DNA of 64,000 nucleotides from Serilophus lunatus (lineage: Eukaryota; Chordata; Aves; Passeriformes; Eurylaimidae). This document shows, one piece after another, positions 1 to 12,300 of this stretch. Position 1 is the first letter of the stretch. Each line of letters starts with the position of its first letter. The DNA lies in NCBI GenBank assembly GCA_013399895.1, contig VXBA01003138.1:116256-180255 (forward strand), written 5' to 3'. The position numbers and the translations under genes were made by a program. Below the pieces are notes generated by a model. The model saw nothing but the letters and a program-made list of their open reading frames with translations. It did no database searches and was not told the origin of the DNA.

Positions 1-172
1 AAAGGGCTGCGGAGCGCAGGTAGGAGCCGGCCCGGCCAGGCCGCCCCGGCGGACGGGCCGCCCCGCAGCGCCCTGCCCGCGGCCGCGCTTCCTGGTTGCC
101 CCGCGGAGGGCGCGGCCGCCTTTTGTCCCGGTCCCCGGCCCCCGATCCCCCCCCGTGGCGGCCGCAGGAGCC

Positions 173-184
173 ATGGGCCGGTAG
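173..184 (+). promoter_or_regulatory. Minimal upstream ORF (Met-Gly-Arg-stop) in MAP4K5 leader
   Basis: ATG GGC CGG TAG lies 18 nt before the MAP4K5 start codon. Both ATGs have G at -3 and G at +4, so both contexts are strong. If transcribed, the scanning ribosome meets this ATG first. Whether the 5'UTR includes it depends on the unknown start site. Confidence 0.55.
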
Positions 185-202
185 GAGCATCCCGGCGGGG
201 CC

Positions 203-310
203 ATGGAGCCGGCGGCGCGGGCGAGCGGGGACATCCTGCGGCGGAACCCGCAGCAGGACTACGAGCTGATCCAGCGGGTGGGCAGCGGCACCTACGGCGA
301 CGTGTACAAG
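203..310 (+). CDS. MAP4K5: MAP4K5 exon 1 (start codon, P-loop)
   Basis: Encodes residues 1-36, beginning MEPAARASGD and ending in GSGTYGDVYK, the glycine-rich loop. It ends in phase 0 at AAG|GTGAGC. The start was chosen because it matches the family N-terminus just before ILRRNPQQDYEL. Confidence 0.96.
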
Positions 311-3300
311 GTGAGCCCGGGCGTGGGGAGGCCCTGGGGTGGGTTTCCCAAAGAAGCTGCGGCTGCCCCCGGATCCCTGGGAGTGATCCCTGGGGTGGTG
401 GGAGGTGTCCCTGCCCAGGGGCTTTAAGGTGCCTTCCACCGCGATGCCGTGATTCGTATTTTGGGCGTTTTGAGTTGGATGTTGCAGGTGATCCTTCCCA
501 CGTTACTGCCGGAGGAGGTTAGAGGATATCTGCTGGCTGTACCTGTTTCCCAGAACGCGCCCAGTTAAAGCACCTGATTAAAAGGGTGCAAGTTTATCCC
601 CGAGGTTAATAATAGCCTGCCAAAGGCACAAGCAGATTACAGCTCTTCAGAAGCTGGAACGGAGTTAGAGCACGAGGTAGAGTTAGTGCAGCACATCGAG
701 TAGATGCTCCTGAAATGGTGCATGTGGAAGGTGTCCCTGTCCGTGGCAGAAGGTTGGGGCTGGATGGTTTTTAAGGTCCCTTGCAACCCAAACCATCCTG
801 GCATTCAGTGGTTCTGTGTCTCCAGAGCCACAGCCCTGGGGGGCAGGAGGTGTGGGCACGGTGTGTTCGCCCTCACACGAGCCCCTTCCCCTTCCATCAG
901 GGATGCTCATCACCTCTGAAGGCTGTGGGTTGCTTCTAAAGAAAGCCTTAAATTTTCCAGCCTGTGTTGGGCAATCTGCATGGGAAGGGAGGCCGTGTGA
1001 TGTCTCCCTTTGTAGTGCTGTTGAGTGTGTTTAAAATAGACCTGACACAGCCAAGCGTGCAAGGAAAGGTGTGTTCCTGTGCCACATGAAAGGCAGCAGT
1101 AATTGCTCCTGCTGGGGGAGGGCTCTTTGCTAATGTTCAAATTGAAGTTTTATAGATGGATCCTGTTCCCACCGCCCCTTTGAAATGGTTACTTATGACC
1201 TCGGGGAGTTATTTTTAAAAGTTTTCATGGTGCATATTTACCTTCCTCTTTCGTTTGGTTGTTTTTTGGGGGTTTTTTTTGTCTCTTAGAGTGCTGTGCA
1301 CACATCAGCCAACTCCTTTCCTAGGAATTGTAGCACTAAATCCTCTCAAAAGCTCATTCCAGCTGTCAGAAATCTGGAGCTCAGCATCCCTTGGGCTGCT
1401 CTGTTTGTGTGTGTGTGTGCCTGCGTAGCCCAGGGCAGCACGACAAGAAATAACCAGGCAGCACGACAAGAAATAACTAGTTGTGTGGCAGGGCAGTATT
1501 TTTGTGTCATCTGCTTGTGGAAAACAAAAAAAAAAAAAGGAATATTCTGCTTCTCATTATCCTGGTAATTAGTGGAGAGCTGTGCTGACATGTCATCCAG
1601 CTTCCGCTTCCGGAGCTGGGTTCAGTTCATGGCTCTGCTCTGTGCCATATAAACACCAAAAAACCCCAAAAAACCACCCCCACAACCCTCTCTAACCCCC
1701 CCCCCCTCCATTCTTTGGGTTATGAGAAATGTGCCTTTTACTCCTGAGACGGTTTCAGATAAGGAATAAACCCAAACCTTCTCCTGGAGCAGCCTGGCAA
1801 GTTTCAACCCAAGTTTTTGGCAGTCGGTTTAGACTTTGTTACGAGTCTGAAGCAAGTATAAAGTTAATGAGTTTAAAGTAGCTGGAGAGGCCACATTTGT
1901 TTCTAGGTCATTGGATTGCTCTTTGTTTTTGTAAAGCCCTGCAACAGGGAGGAACTTTGTCAAGGGAATACTGAATCAGATGGCACAGCCTCTGATGACA
2001 AATCTGCACAGCAAACTTATGTTTTCAAGCCACTGATGTGACAATAATTTTCAAAGTAAGGTAAACCTCATTTCTTGAAAAGGCTCCACGTATAAACATT
2101 GTACTTTTATTTTTCTTAGTCCCTGGTAAGTCTCAGCACAACTTGTGCTGGCTGAGGGCTGTCAGCAGTGTTTATAAGATGCATTTATTAGTGAATACCC
2201 AAGTGTTTTCATGGTGCAGAGCTGGGGCAAGGTTTGCTAGAGAGTGCTCTTAAATTAACATGGAATTTTCCCCTCACTTCTTCAAGTGGTTTCTCTGCTC
2301 CTTGGCTAATAATGAGTCACCAGTGTCTCCAGCACAGTTGTTTTTGGGATGTCTGAGCGAGGCAGCCTCTGATTGTGGGACATCTGCCTCTTCCTCAGAT
2401 GCTTTTTGGTTCATGCTTCAAATTCCTCTCGGGGCATTTGGTGGCTTTTAGAGGAATTGGCTCTTTTTTTGGATGGGGAAGGCGGAGGTTAAGCAAATAT
2501 TTCTCTTCACTATTGGGTTACAGAGGAATATTTAATGTTTTCTAAAATTTTCCTGCCCACTTTGCTTTTCATTACTACCATGAAAGCTTAAATCTGAGCT
2601 GTGTTTTCTTAGTGCTCGTGGGTTTTATTTCTCTTGTCTGTCACAAGGCACACAATGGGTGATTGTAGAGTTGCCTGTAAGTGCTGGATTGTTGATGTTG
2701 TTTTAATATTTATTTCCCCCCCCCCAAATGAATTTCAGGGTGGGGGAGAAACCATCTGTAAATAAACTCCTTTCTTATCTGTTCACAGTGTGTGTAAATA
2801 GATCCAAGTTTGGGTCCTGCAGCCTTGGAAGTAATTTCCATTACAATCCTGATGTGTTATTTGTCTGTGGTGGGAAAGCTTTTTCCCCCTTTTTAATAGA
2901 GGATATTATTAAGCCAATTCTTATAATTTCTCTCTCAAAACATCATGCCAAGCTCTCTTAAATTACTGACTTTGGAAAGAGGTTTTAATAAGGAAGATGA
3001 GGAACTCCCTGGAACTTAATAATGTGCTGACAGTATTTGTTTTTTCTCCACTCCCTCCCAAATCTACCCTGGTTTTTCTGTTTGCCCACCTTGGTCATGA
3101 ACCTAAAAATCCCAAAGCAGTTGGTTGGGTGTAGTTGTGGAAGTTGGTGTCCTGAAGGGATTTGGAAAACAAGAGCTGTGTGAAGGGGATAATTTACTGG
3201 AGCTGATTCTTACTCAGATTTCCTTCCTGGTCTTGTTGTTTGAATAAGTTTGGTGGAGAGATTTAGGGAAGGTTGGATGGAGCTTGGAGCAACCTGGTCT

Positions 3301-6300
3301 GGTGGAAGGTGTCCCTGCCCATGGCAGAAGGTTGGATTGAGGTGGGATTTAAAGTCTCCTCCAAGCCAAACCATGTGACTTTTTTGTGTTTTTTAATGTC
3401 CCAAGCAGAGTTTCTTAACGAGCAGAAGGAAAACAAAGGGATGGTTGATGCAAACGCCTTGTTGGAGGCTCTTGTTTGGCAGCTGAGCTGGGAGCTGATG
3501 GATGTGCTCAGCCCAGCACCCTCCACCCGGGGTGAATAGCTGGAGAGACCAGGATCAAACATGACCTTGTGCAGCAGTTCTGAAGCTGGCTTGTTTGGGG
3601 TTTTCCAAGCAGGATTGTGAGCAGTAGCTTTCTTTAAAAGTAAGGCCAGGGGACAAGGAATGGACCAAATTCAGAGCAGGAACTGTAAACAAGAGAGGCA
3701 TTTTTACTGGATGTCGTGAAAATTTCATTGTTTCTTGAGTCACCTCCTCAGTCTCTCTTCTCTTGGGGTTATTATTATTATTTAATCTGCACCAGATAAA
3801 GGCATTAACTTAGAATAAACCTGCACTGGTTTGCCACTGATCACTGCTGCAGAAAAGTAGTGAGCAATGAAGTTGGACTGTGGCACACAAACTTTTTTGC
3901 TCGAGTGCAATTTAAAACAAAACAAAATCGTTTTATTTTGTTTGTGGTTTGGGTTTTTTTAAGGCTTGCCATAGAAGTGGGTCTCTGTCCAGTTTGAGCC
4001 AGGCTCTGTGGTCAATCCTTATTCTCAGGACATAATCCCTGGTGCAGCCAAAGGCTGCTGAGAACCTGTATTTGATATTTAAAAAACAATTCTTAATGTC
4101 ATTCTAATTTTGCAGCTCGTGAGAACTTGCTGGTTGAAGTGTTTTACTACTTAAAATCAGCAGGTTAAAAATGGAGTATTAAAGCCTGTTTTTGATGGCA
4201 GAGCACAGTTAATGGCTGTGAGAGTTTTTAATCCCATATTCCCAACTTTTCATACAACTTTGTTTTGGATTGGCCATCCCCGACTCAACATTTCTGTCCC
4301 TGGGGAATAAATGGTGCTTCCACCATAAAAATCTGTCACACTGGAGGATTCCACTCTCTCTCTGCACACCAAAGCCTCTGTGTTAGCAGGGTTTGCTGCA
4401 GCCATGCCTGCACTCTGTGTGCTCTCCTTTCCATGACAAGGGTGTTTGGGATGGCATTGAACCAACGCTGTTGAGTTTCTTCTTGTTCCCATGGAATTCA
4501 ATTCCTCTTCTGGGAAACAACACACTTTTTTTTGAGGATGCAGCCAGGGTTCAAACTGAAGGAAGGGAAATTCAAGTTGAATATTGGGAAGGAATTGTTG
4601 GCTGTGAGGTGGGGAGGCCCTGGCACAGGGTGCCCAGAGAAGCTGTGGCTGCCCCATCCCTGGAAATGTCCAAGGCCAGGTTGGGATCCCTGGGATAGTG
4701 GGAGGTGTCCCTGCCCATGGCAGGGGGTGGGATGAGATAATCCTTAAGGTCCCTTCCAACCCAGACCAGGCTGGGATTCTGTGTTTTCTGTTAATTGTAA
4801 GTTATGTGGTGGGAGAACTGTTTCTCCCCATGGTTTTTTGTCCCTGGCTCTTACTTTGAGGAGCAGGTAGTCTCCAAAATCTTATAAATAAAGTCTGATT
4901 TCTTTTCAACTTGCAAAGCAAGTGAAGTGAGCGGTGCAGTTCATGCATCCCCTTTGACACACACACCACCCACCTCCCAGCATCAGAGGAGATCTCCAGG
5001 AAGGAAGAACAGACCAAAGAACAGAACATTTGCACACCAGGATCTGCTTCATCTCCGTCTCCAGAAGATGGAGGGGTCATTTTCCTCGCCAGCACGCTCG
5101 GATGGCTTCAGCATCATCCAGGATTTATGGGATGAGGTGTCTGAGTGAGTCCCAGTTCTGTCAGCAGTGGTGGAAGCACAGGGATCATCCCTGTCAGGGG
5201 CAGCAGCCCTTCCTGTCAGCGAGGCCATGACGGAGTTTGGCAGCACATCCCGCTGACACCAGCAACTAACTGTGCTCCAGCTGGGAAAACAACCTCCCAG
5301 GCCACCTCTGCTCCTGTGGGGCTTGGATACAGCTGGGAATGAGGGGGACAGGCAGCACCAGCCCAACGTGGTTCCACTTGAGAACTGTGCAAAATGGGTA
5401 AAGCTCCAGAAAGTTGTTCTCCAGCCCAAGGCGGCCGTGGTCCGTGTGGTTGAGGTTGCCAGGACTTTTCACAAGGACATGGAGTGACAGGATGAGGGGG
5501 AATGGCTTCCCACTGCCAGAGGGCAGGGAGAGATGGGATATTGGGAAGGAATTCCTGCCTGGGAGGGTGGGGAGGCCCTGGCACAGGTTGCCCAGAGAAG
5601 CTGTGGCTGCCCCTGGATCCCTGGAAGTGTCCAAGGCCAGGTTGGAGCAGCCTGGGATAGTGGGAGGTGTCCCTGCCCAGGGCAGGGGGTGGAATGGGAT
5701 GGTCTTTGAGGTCCCTTCCAACCCATTCCCAGATTCTGTGACTTTCTCACACTTTGCCATTTTGTTAAAATTTAAAATTTTAACAAGGAAGAATAGTTCT
5801 TTCCCAGTTTCTGAAGGATTCCAAGCGATAAGAACAGTCAGCAAGGTTTGGTGAACACAGCAGCCTTTGATTTGTTGTTTATGGCAGTTTTGAATGCATT
5901 CTGGATTTCCAGTAAAAAATTGCACAGAGGCTGGATAAACTCTTCCTTCCTTGATGGTTTGGACAAAAATCTCTGAGTTTGGTGCAGAGAGGAAAGATTC
6001 TGTTCTGCTCTTCAGCTTTCTAAATTCCTTCACCCAAATGTTAGAGTAATTTATGTTGTCCTGCATGGATTAGAGTGTCTGCAGGGACCTCCTCAGCTGC
6101 TGGAGGAGCCAAAGCTTACCTTCTGCCCTGGTGGGTGGCAAAGACTCTGCTGAGAAGCTGCAGCTTGACCGTGTCTCTGGAGCTCTTTGGTGAAAGAGCT
6201 GAGTAAAGGGATTGCTTCCAGGTTCCTCCTTCAGTTGGGATCAGAGCTCACTCTGCTTCGTGGGTGATGTTTCCATCCTGCCCCTGCCAAATCCCAAGGA

Positions 6301-9300
6301 AGGGGATTCAAGAGGGGACTTGCTTCCATGGAATTATAGAGTTGTTTGGGTGGGAAGGGACCTTGAAGACCATCTCATTCCATGGGCAGGGACACCTTCC
6401 ACCATCCCAGGTTGCTCCAAGCCCTGTTTTTAGGTGTGTTTCTGCTGACTTGTCTGCTCCTGGAGGTGGCAAATAGATGGTGCAAGGTGCAGGCAGGGAT
6501 ATTTTGGGGCACTCCCAGTCCTGGTGGCCAGACAACAGTTACTGATCCTTCAAAGTGGCATTTTTTTATGCCAGGTTTTGATATCTCAGCCTGCTGGAAT
6601 TATTCTCCTCCCAAGTCTATTTTTGTGTCTTCCACATGAATGTAGTGTCTAGGAGGTTCATGTTTTCATAGAGCAGAGAAAGATTTGGCTGCAGAAAAAA
6701 TGAGTGAATGAAAAGAGCTGAATGAACAATCTTTGGGTTTGTAGACTGTTGAAATGTGAATTTTGAGCCATTGCAGAGGCAGGTGCTGTTTCTCTTCAGA
6801 GTGAAGAGATCATTGCAGGAGAACTCTGTTGTCTTATTGAAAAGAAATCATTCCCGAGGGGATTTTTTGAGTAGCTTTGTCCTGTGCACCATTAAAGGCA
6901 TCATTTCTTACATTTGATGGGGTGATCCACCCCCAAAAGCTGTATTTGTGTTCTGTCCTCAGCTCTGTGGATGATTCTTTGCTGATCATTGCTGTTGAAG
7001 CAATATAGCAATAATATAACTTGCCTTAACTTGCTCTTTAATATACAGACATGCAAGACCATAATTGAATTGCAATCATTAGACTCCCAAAGATATTTGG
7101 GGGGTTTAGTCATTAATCCCAAGGGAAGATAAGTGGTAAGATCTCTTGCACAGGCACAGAGATGTGAACATGGTAAAAAAAATAAGTGTGGGGGCCATAT
7201 CATCTTTTATAGATGTATTTTGGCTTGATAAAACCAAAATAATTAAACTTTGACAGGGAGCAGTGCCTGGTGAGGGCTCATTGCTCTCCAGTGATGAACA
7301 GCTTCAGCTATTTGTGATTTATTTATGAAGGGTTGGGAAAGAGCAGCAGCTGAAATCATGAAGTATTTGGTCTGCAGTGGAAAAAGGGAGAGTGTTTGAT
7401 GTATCCTTTGCAGGTATTCCCAGCCCAGGGCTCAGACAGGCCCCAGGATAAGCAGCTTCTGATAAAACCTTTCTGTTTTGTCAGGCAGGTCTGTGATTAA
7501 ATTTAAAGCTCCCTTGGTTAATTGTGAAAAGACAGGACTGATTTTTGGATTAACACAATGCCTTTTAACCTTTGCCTGACAGTTCCTGTCCAGAGCCAGT
7601 GTTTAAAATTGGCTCACAGTATCCAAAGGGATTTCTGAAGGTGGATTTGGGACCTCTTGAGCAAAGACCAAATGGAAAATGTTCTCAGATTTATTGAAAT
7701 GAAAAAAGTTCCTTCAGAATCCCATGGAGTCGTCAGGCCTCGTTTACTGCACTGCTCTAATTAGGTAATAATGCACTTTATTGGAGCACCACAGTTTGGT
7801 TTCATGTTTTAAAAGAAATTGGACCAATAAAGTGAGGGAATCACTGGCCAAGTGCTTGAAATCAGGTGGCTGAAGTGAAACTGGGGCTTAGTAACTGGAG
7901 AGTCAATTGTAGGAAAAGATTCTGACTTTCAAGTGACATCAAACAGTGTTTTCAACCCATGTCCTTTCAATGAGTGACTTCAAAATGAGGAAAAAATTTA
8001 AATCTCAGAAGAAAAAACAAAACAGTTCCCCCCATTCTGGCTAAAAATAAAGTGGGAGAGGATAAGAGAGCTGAAAATCGTGCAAGTTATCATCTGTAGT
8101 GAAATGGCAGCATATTTCCTCTTTACTTCATCAGCAGAAGTGCAGAACATATTTTATCTTTAACCTTTCTCATGTACTGGCACATTTGGAGCTTCTATTT
8201 TTCCCTGAAATGTCACTTCTTTTTATTCCAACAGATTTCCAGGCTGTGATTTTGAATTTTCTACTGAAATAGAGGTATTAGTGATATTTCATCACCTTTA
8301 AATTAAGATTATAAATAAATATTGAGTTTTATTTCAGTAGAAACTGTCCCAGTCCCACAAAGAAGCCTCATCTCTCCCCCATCTCCCACCCCAAGGAGGT
8401 GACAGTTGTTACCAAATTGTAGAAGAGAAAAAGAATCTCCCAGCTCCTGTTTTTAGTTAATTTTCCTTTAAGTTCTTTGATTACACAGCTGCTTTTTAAT
8501 GCATTTTTTTCAGTCCTGGTCTCAACAACAACAAAGAGCAAAACCATCCAGCCCTGTTTTCTTTATCAGGACAAATTTTGGGCTTGTTCCTTTTAATTCT
8601 GTAACTGAGTTCATCTCTGGGGAACTGAAATTTTAAGGAGGCAATCACTGAACAGCTTTATTGGAGGTACATTTCCCTACTTAAATGTACATTTTTTTTT
8701 TTACTTGCATCTCTCTAGATTTTGTTAGATAAATTAGGATAAGGAGTCTATGAACCTGTGCCTTGCATAAGGCACAAAATAAGAGTTGCAACCTAAGAAT
8801 TCCAGGTTTTTTTCCCTTTAAATCCAGTGGTGGTTCCTCAGTCTTGCCTTGCTGAAGAGACACATTTAGTGTGTGGTATCTTAAGGTTACAAAGCAGTCA
8901 AGAATTTATTTTTCTTTGGTAAAGATGTAACAAGATGGTCTTAAATTCCTTAGGTTTTAATTAAAACAAGGCAATCCATTGCCTTGTCCTTCAGAAACTT
9001 TTCTCTCCGCCTGGAAAACCAGATTATTTTACTTGTCAGTGAAAAGGAGAGACAGAGATATTTTCTTTCAAATATTTTGGTTGTCACATCTCTTCGTTCT
9101 TTCATCTCTAGGGAATAAATAAATTCCCCTGCAGCTGATAAAATATATAATCTTTTAATGTTACTTGAACTCGTTCTCCATAATACTGGGGTGGGTTTTT
9201 TCCTTCTGTCATGGTCTATACATTTCATACAATAAAAGTGTTTTGTACTTATTCTCCCTCTCTTCAAGTGAATAAACCCTTTTAAAATCCATCTTGGTTT

Positions 9301-12300
9301 GTGGCTTAGTGTATTTGAAGGTATATTTTCTTTTTTTTTTCCCCTTTTAAATTCCCCTATTTTATTCCCTGGCCAGGAAAGCTGTTGGGCATCTGCTCAA
9401 ATTCAAGTGTATCAGCAGCTTCATGGGCATTCTTTGATTTTCATGATCCTATGTCCAGAAATGTTTATTATTCCTCAGGAAAATGAGCTATTTCTAGTAG
9501 CTTTTCAAACCCATCTAATGCACATCGTTGTAACTTGAAAAGGTTCTTTTCTGGGTTGGTTTTTGTTCCAGTTGAGTCAAAATTGGGGCTTTTGTGAATT
9601 TTTTTTTTTCCTTTCCTCGTTTGGTGTTTGTTTGTATCTTTTGTGCTGCATTAGTTGCTAAATAGCACTTTTGTGGTCAGGGGCTGTTTCTGCCTTTAGC
9701 TTTTCAGTTCTAAAAGAATGATGCCAAATATTTTGCAAAGGATTATCTGCCAAGAAAATTTCATAGGAGAATAACCAACCTCTGCTTGGAAGCACAGAGC
9801 TGACTGCTTTTGTTATTTTTTATCCCCCCCCAAAATAAATGTTAAGATATGCATTAATCTTTGCTTTATTATCATTATCCTCAATGCCATAGGTCTCTAT
9901 CTTAATAATTATCTCTAGGAATGAGAATTAAGTGTTTTAGTGGCTGCTGAGACCTGCAAAGCCTCTTTGCCTGTACAAACCCTTAGTCTGGTTTTTGTGG
10001 AGAATAAAAGGCGTTAATGAGCTGTTAATCCCTTATTGCTTGAGTTAATTGGCCTTGAGTAAGAAAGTGTTTGAAGTCTGTGAGTGAAAGGTGGGTTTCC
10101 CTCCTCCCAGTTTTCCCAGCAAGAGATAAACTATCTGAATTCCACTGCCAGGAAAAGTAAATACCTTTCAACCTCATTGGCACTGGGGCTGTGGTCAGGA
10201 GTGCAGACATGGATCTGGGATTGGGGTTTTAATGTGGAATTTATTTAAATCCAGGTGCTTCTGTGTACTCTGCATGCTCTAACCTCAGTGAGGGGAAACT
10301 GGAAGGGCTCTAAGTGTGGAATTTTGCCTCCTGCCTTGTCCTGATGAGTGTTCTGAAGGTCGAGGAGTGGCAGTGTCCATTTGGGAAGCACCCACAAAGT
10401 CAATGTTTGTCCTTGTACAGTGTTCAGCTGGGAGGTCCAAAGTGCTGCCTCTCCTGGTAATGCCACTGCAGGGTAAATTTTACTAGAAAGTAAAATTAGC
10501 ATGTAAATCTTGATTTTTTGATTCATCCCAAAAAGTAGTGACAGCGATGGTTGTGAGAGACAATTCTGTTTTGGTGTCTGGAATCTATGAAGTCTCTGTT
10601 GGGGGAATGGTTTCTGAAAGCCTCTGTGCCCTCCACTATAAAGGAGCCTGGTACTGCTCTCCAGCTCCAAAAATCCAGCTGGAAGATTGTGGGGTGAACA
10701 ATTGCCTCTGGATCTTTCTGCTTCCTAAAAGAGAAGCAGCCCTGAAAATCAGAAATGGTGTTTAGGGATCTTTTTCCAGCAGCAGAGTAGCCAAACATCT
10801 GATCCATGGGTGAGCTGCCCTGGCACATCTTGGGAGAGGGAGGGAGAGATGAAACACCTCTCCCATGAGGAAAGTCTGAGGGAATTGGGATTGTTCAGCC
10901 TGGAGGAAAGAAGGCTTTGGAGTGACCAAATTGGGGCCTTCCAGTACCTGGAAGAGAGATGGAGAGGGACAATTTACAGGGGATGGAGGGACAGGACCCA
11001 GGGAAGGGCTTCCCACTGCCAGAGGGCAGGAGAGATGGGATCTGGGGAAGGAATTCCAGGTGGGAGGCCCTGGGATGGATTTCCCAGAGAAGCTGTGGCT
11101 GCCCCTGGATCCCTGGCAGTGTCCAAGGGCAGGGTGGGATCCCTGGCACAGGGGGAGGGGTCCCTGCCCAGGGCAGGGGTGGGATGGGATGAGCTTTGAC
11201 ATCCCTTCCAACCCACACCAGTCTGGGATTCTGTGACAAGCCTCAGCCTATCCAGTAACATTGATGTTAATATTTGGCAGAGTTGTCCCATTTTTTGTTT
11301 GTGTGGGGTTTTTTTTAAGCTTTCCTCTTTTGTTCCTTCTATATTTTTATTCCATCCATAGTCCTTCACAGGTGAAGGAGAAGACTATATTCCACATCTG
11401 TTACAGAAACATTCCCAGCACCAAGCAGGAGGGCCTGTATCCAGTCCAGGACTCTGTTTATTACTGGGACAGGGCTGCAGAGAATTTTATCTCCTGTAAA
11501 AGAGGAGGCAAAAGCCCAAACCTAGAACTGCACCTGTAGGGGTTTGGTACAGGCATCCCTGTAGGAGGTAGGATCCATGGATTCTGTGCCATTCCTGACT
11601 CTTCTGAGGGTGCTTTTAGGATTTGCTGCTGGGAGAGGAACCAGCACACTCCTACTCAGTCCAAAACTGGAAAGCAGTAGTGGGAACTACTATTTTTGGC
11701 TGGAGTCTGAGCAGAGGAGCTCTGCAGTCACACTGGGGTGTGTGCAGGTGATTCCTCTACTTGACACCAAGGTTTGGATCTGCTCTGAGCAAGGTTTGCC
11801 TCCAATCTCTGTGCTTGGATTAACCTTTACCTGCCAATTTTCAAGGATTTTTTTTTTCTCAGTGCTTTCAGAGAATTTGGTTTCTTTTACAAAATACTTT
11901 CCTAATGTACAGGACCCCAAAAGGCTCCTCCTGTGAAGACTCACACAATGCAGATTAACTCTTGTTGCTGTTAGTTTGGGCTTTTTGAGTTGTTTTCTGA
12001 GTGATTTATGTGAATCATACCTATGTAATTAATTATGATAAACTCTAGGAACACTTCCTTGAATTCTTTTAAAGTCCAGCAAGTCTCATCCACCAGGATG
12101 GAATTCTTCTCTCACACATCACTTGTCACAACTCAAGGGATGAATGTTAAACTGCTCAGATCAGAAACCTAATCCAGCCTGGCAGTTCCAGGCAGAGTTC
12201 TTCATGTTGCCTCTTGGGTAAAGATTTTTATGGATGTTTGTTTGTGTGTTCACAAAAAAAAACCTCAAGCAAATGATGAAACCCCCCAGATTTGTTGTGC

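Larger units (their letters stand above)
1..330 (+). promoter_or_regulatory. MAP4K5: GC-rich CpG-island-like promoter and 5'UTR of MAP4K5
   Basis: Bases 1-330 are extremely G+C rich with many CpGs (gcggccgc, cccgcgg), unlike the AT-rich intron that follows. This is the usual form of a housekeeping vertebrate promoter and first exon. No TATA box is visible. The transcription start is not identifiable and may lie left of the window. Confidence 0.7.

Noticed and set aside
5266..6066. 266-codon open frame on the minus strand
   Set aside because: It runs through a CR1 copy in antisense (its peptide repeats the CR1-derived PGIQGQPQLLW type string seen in many places) and has no recognisable domain.
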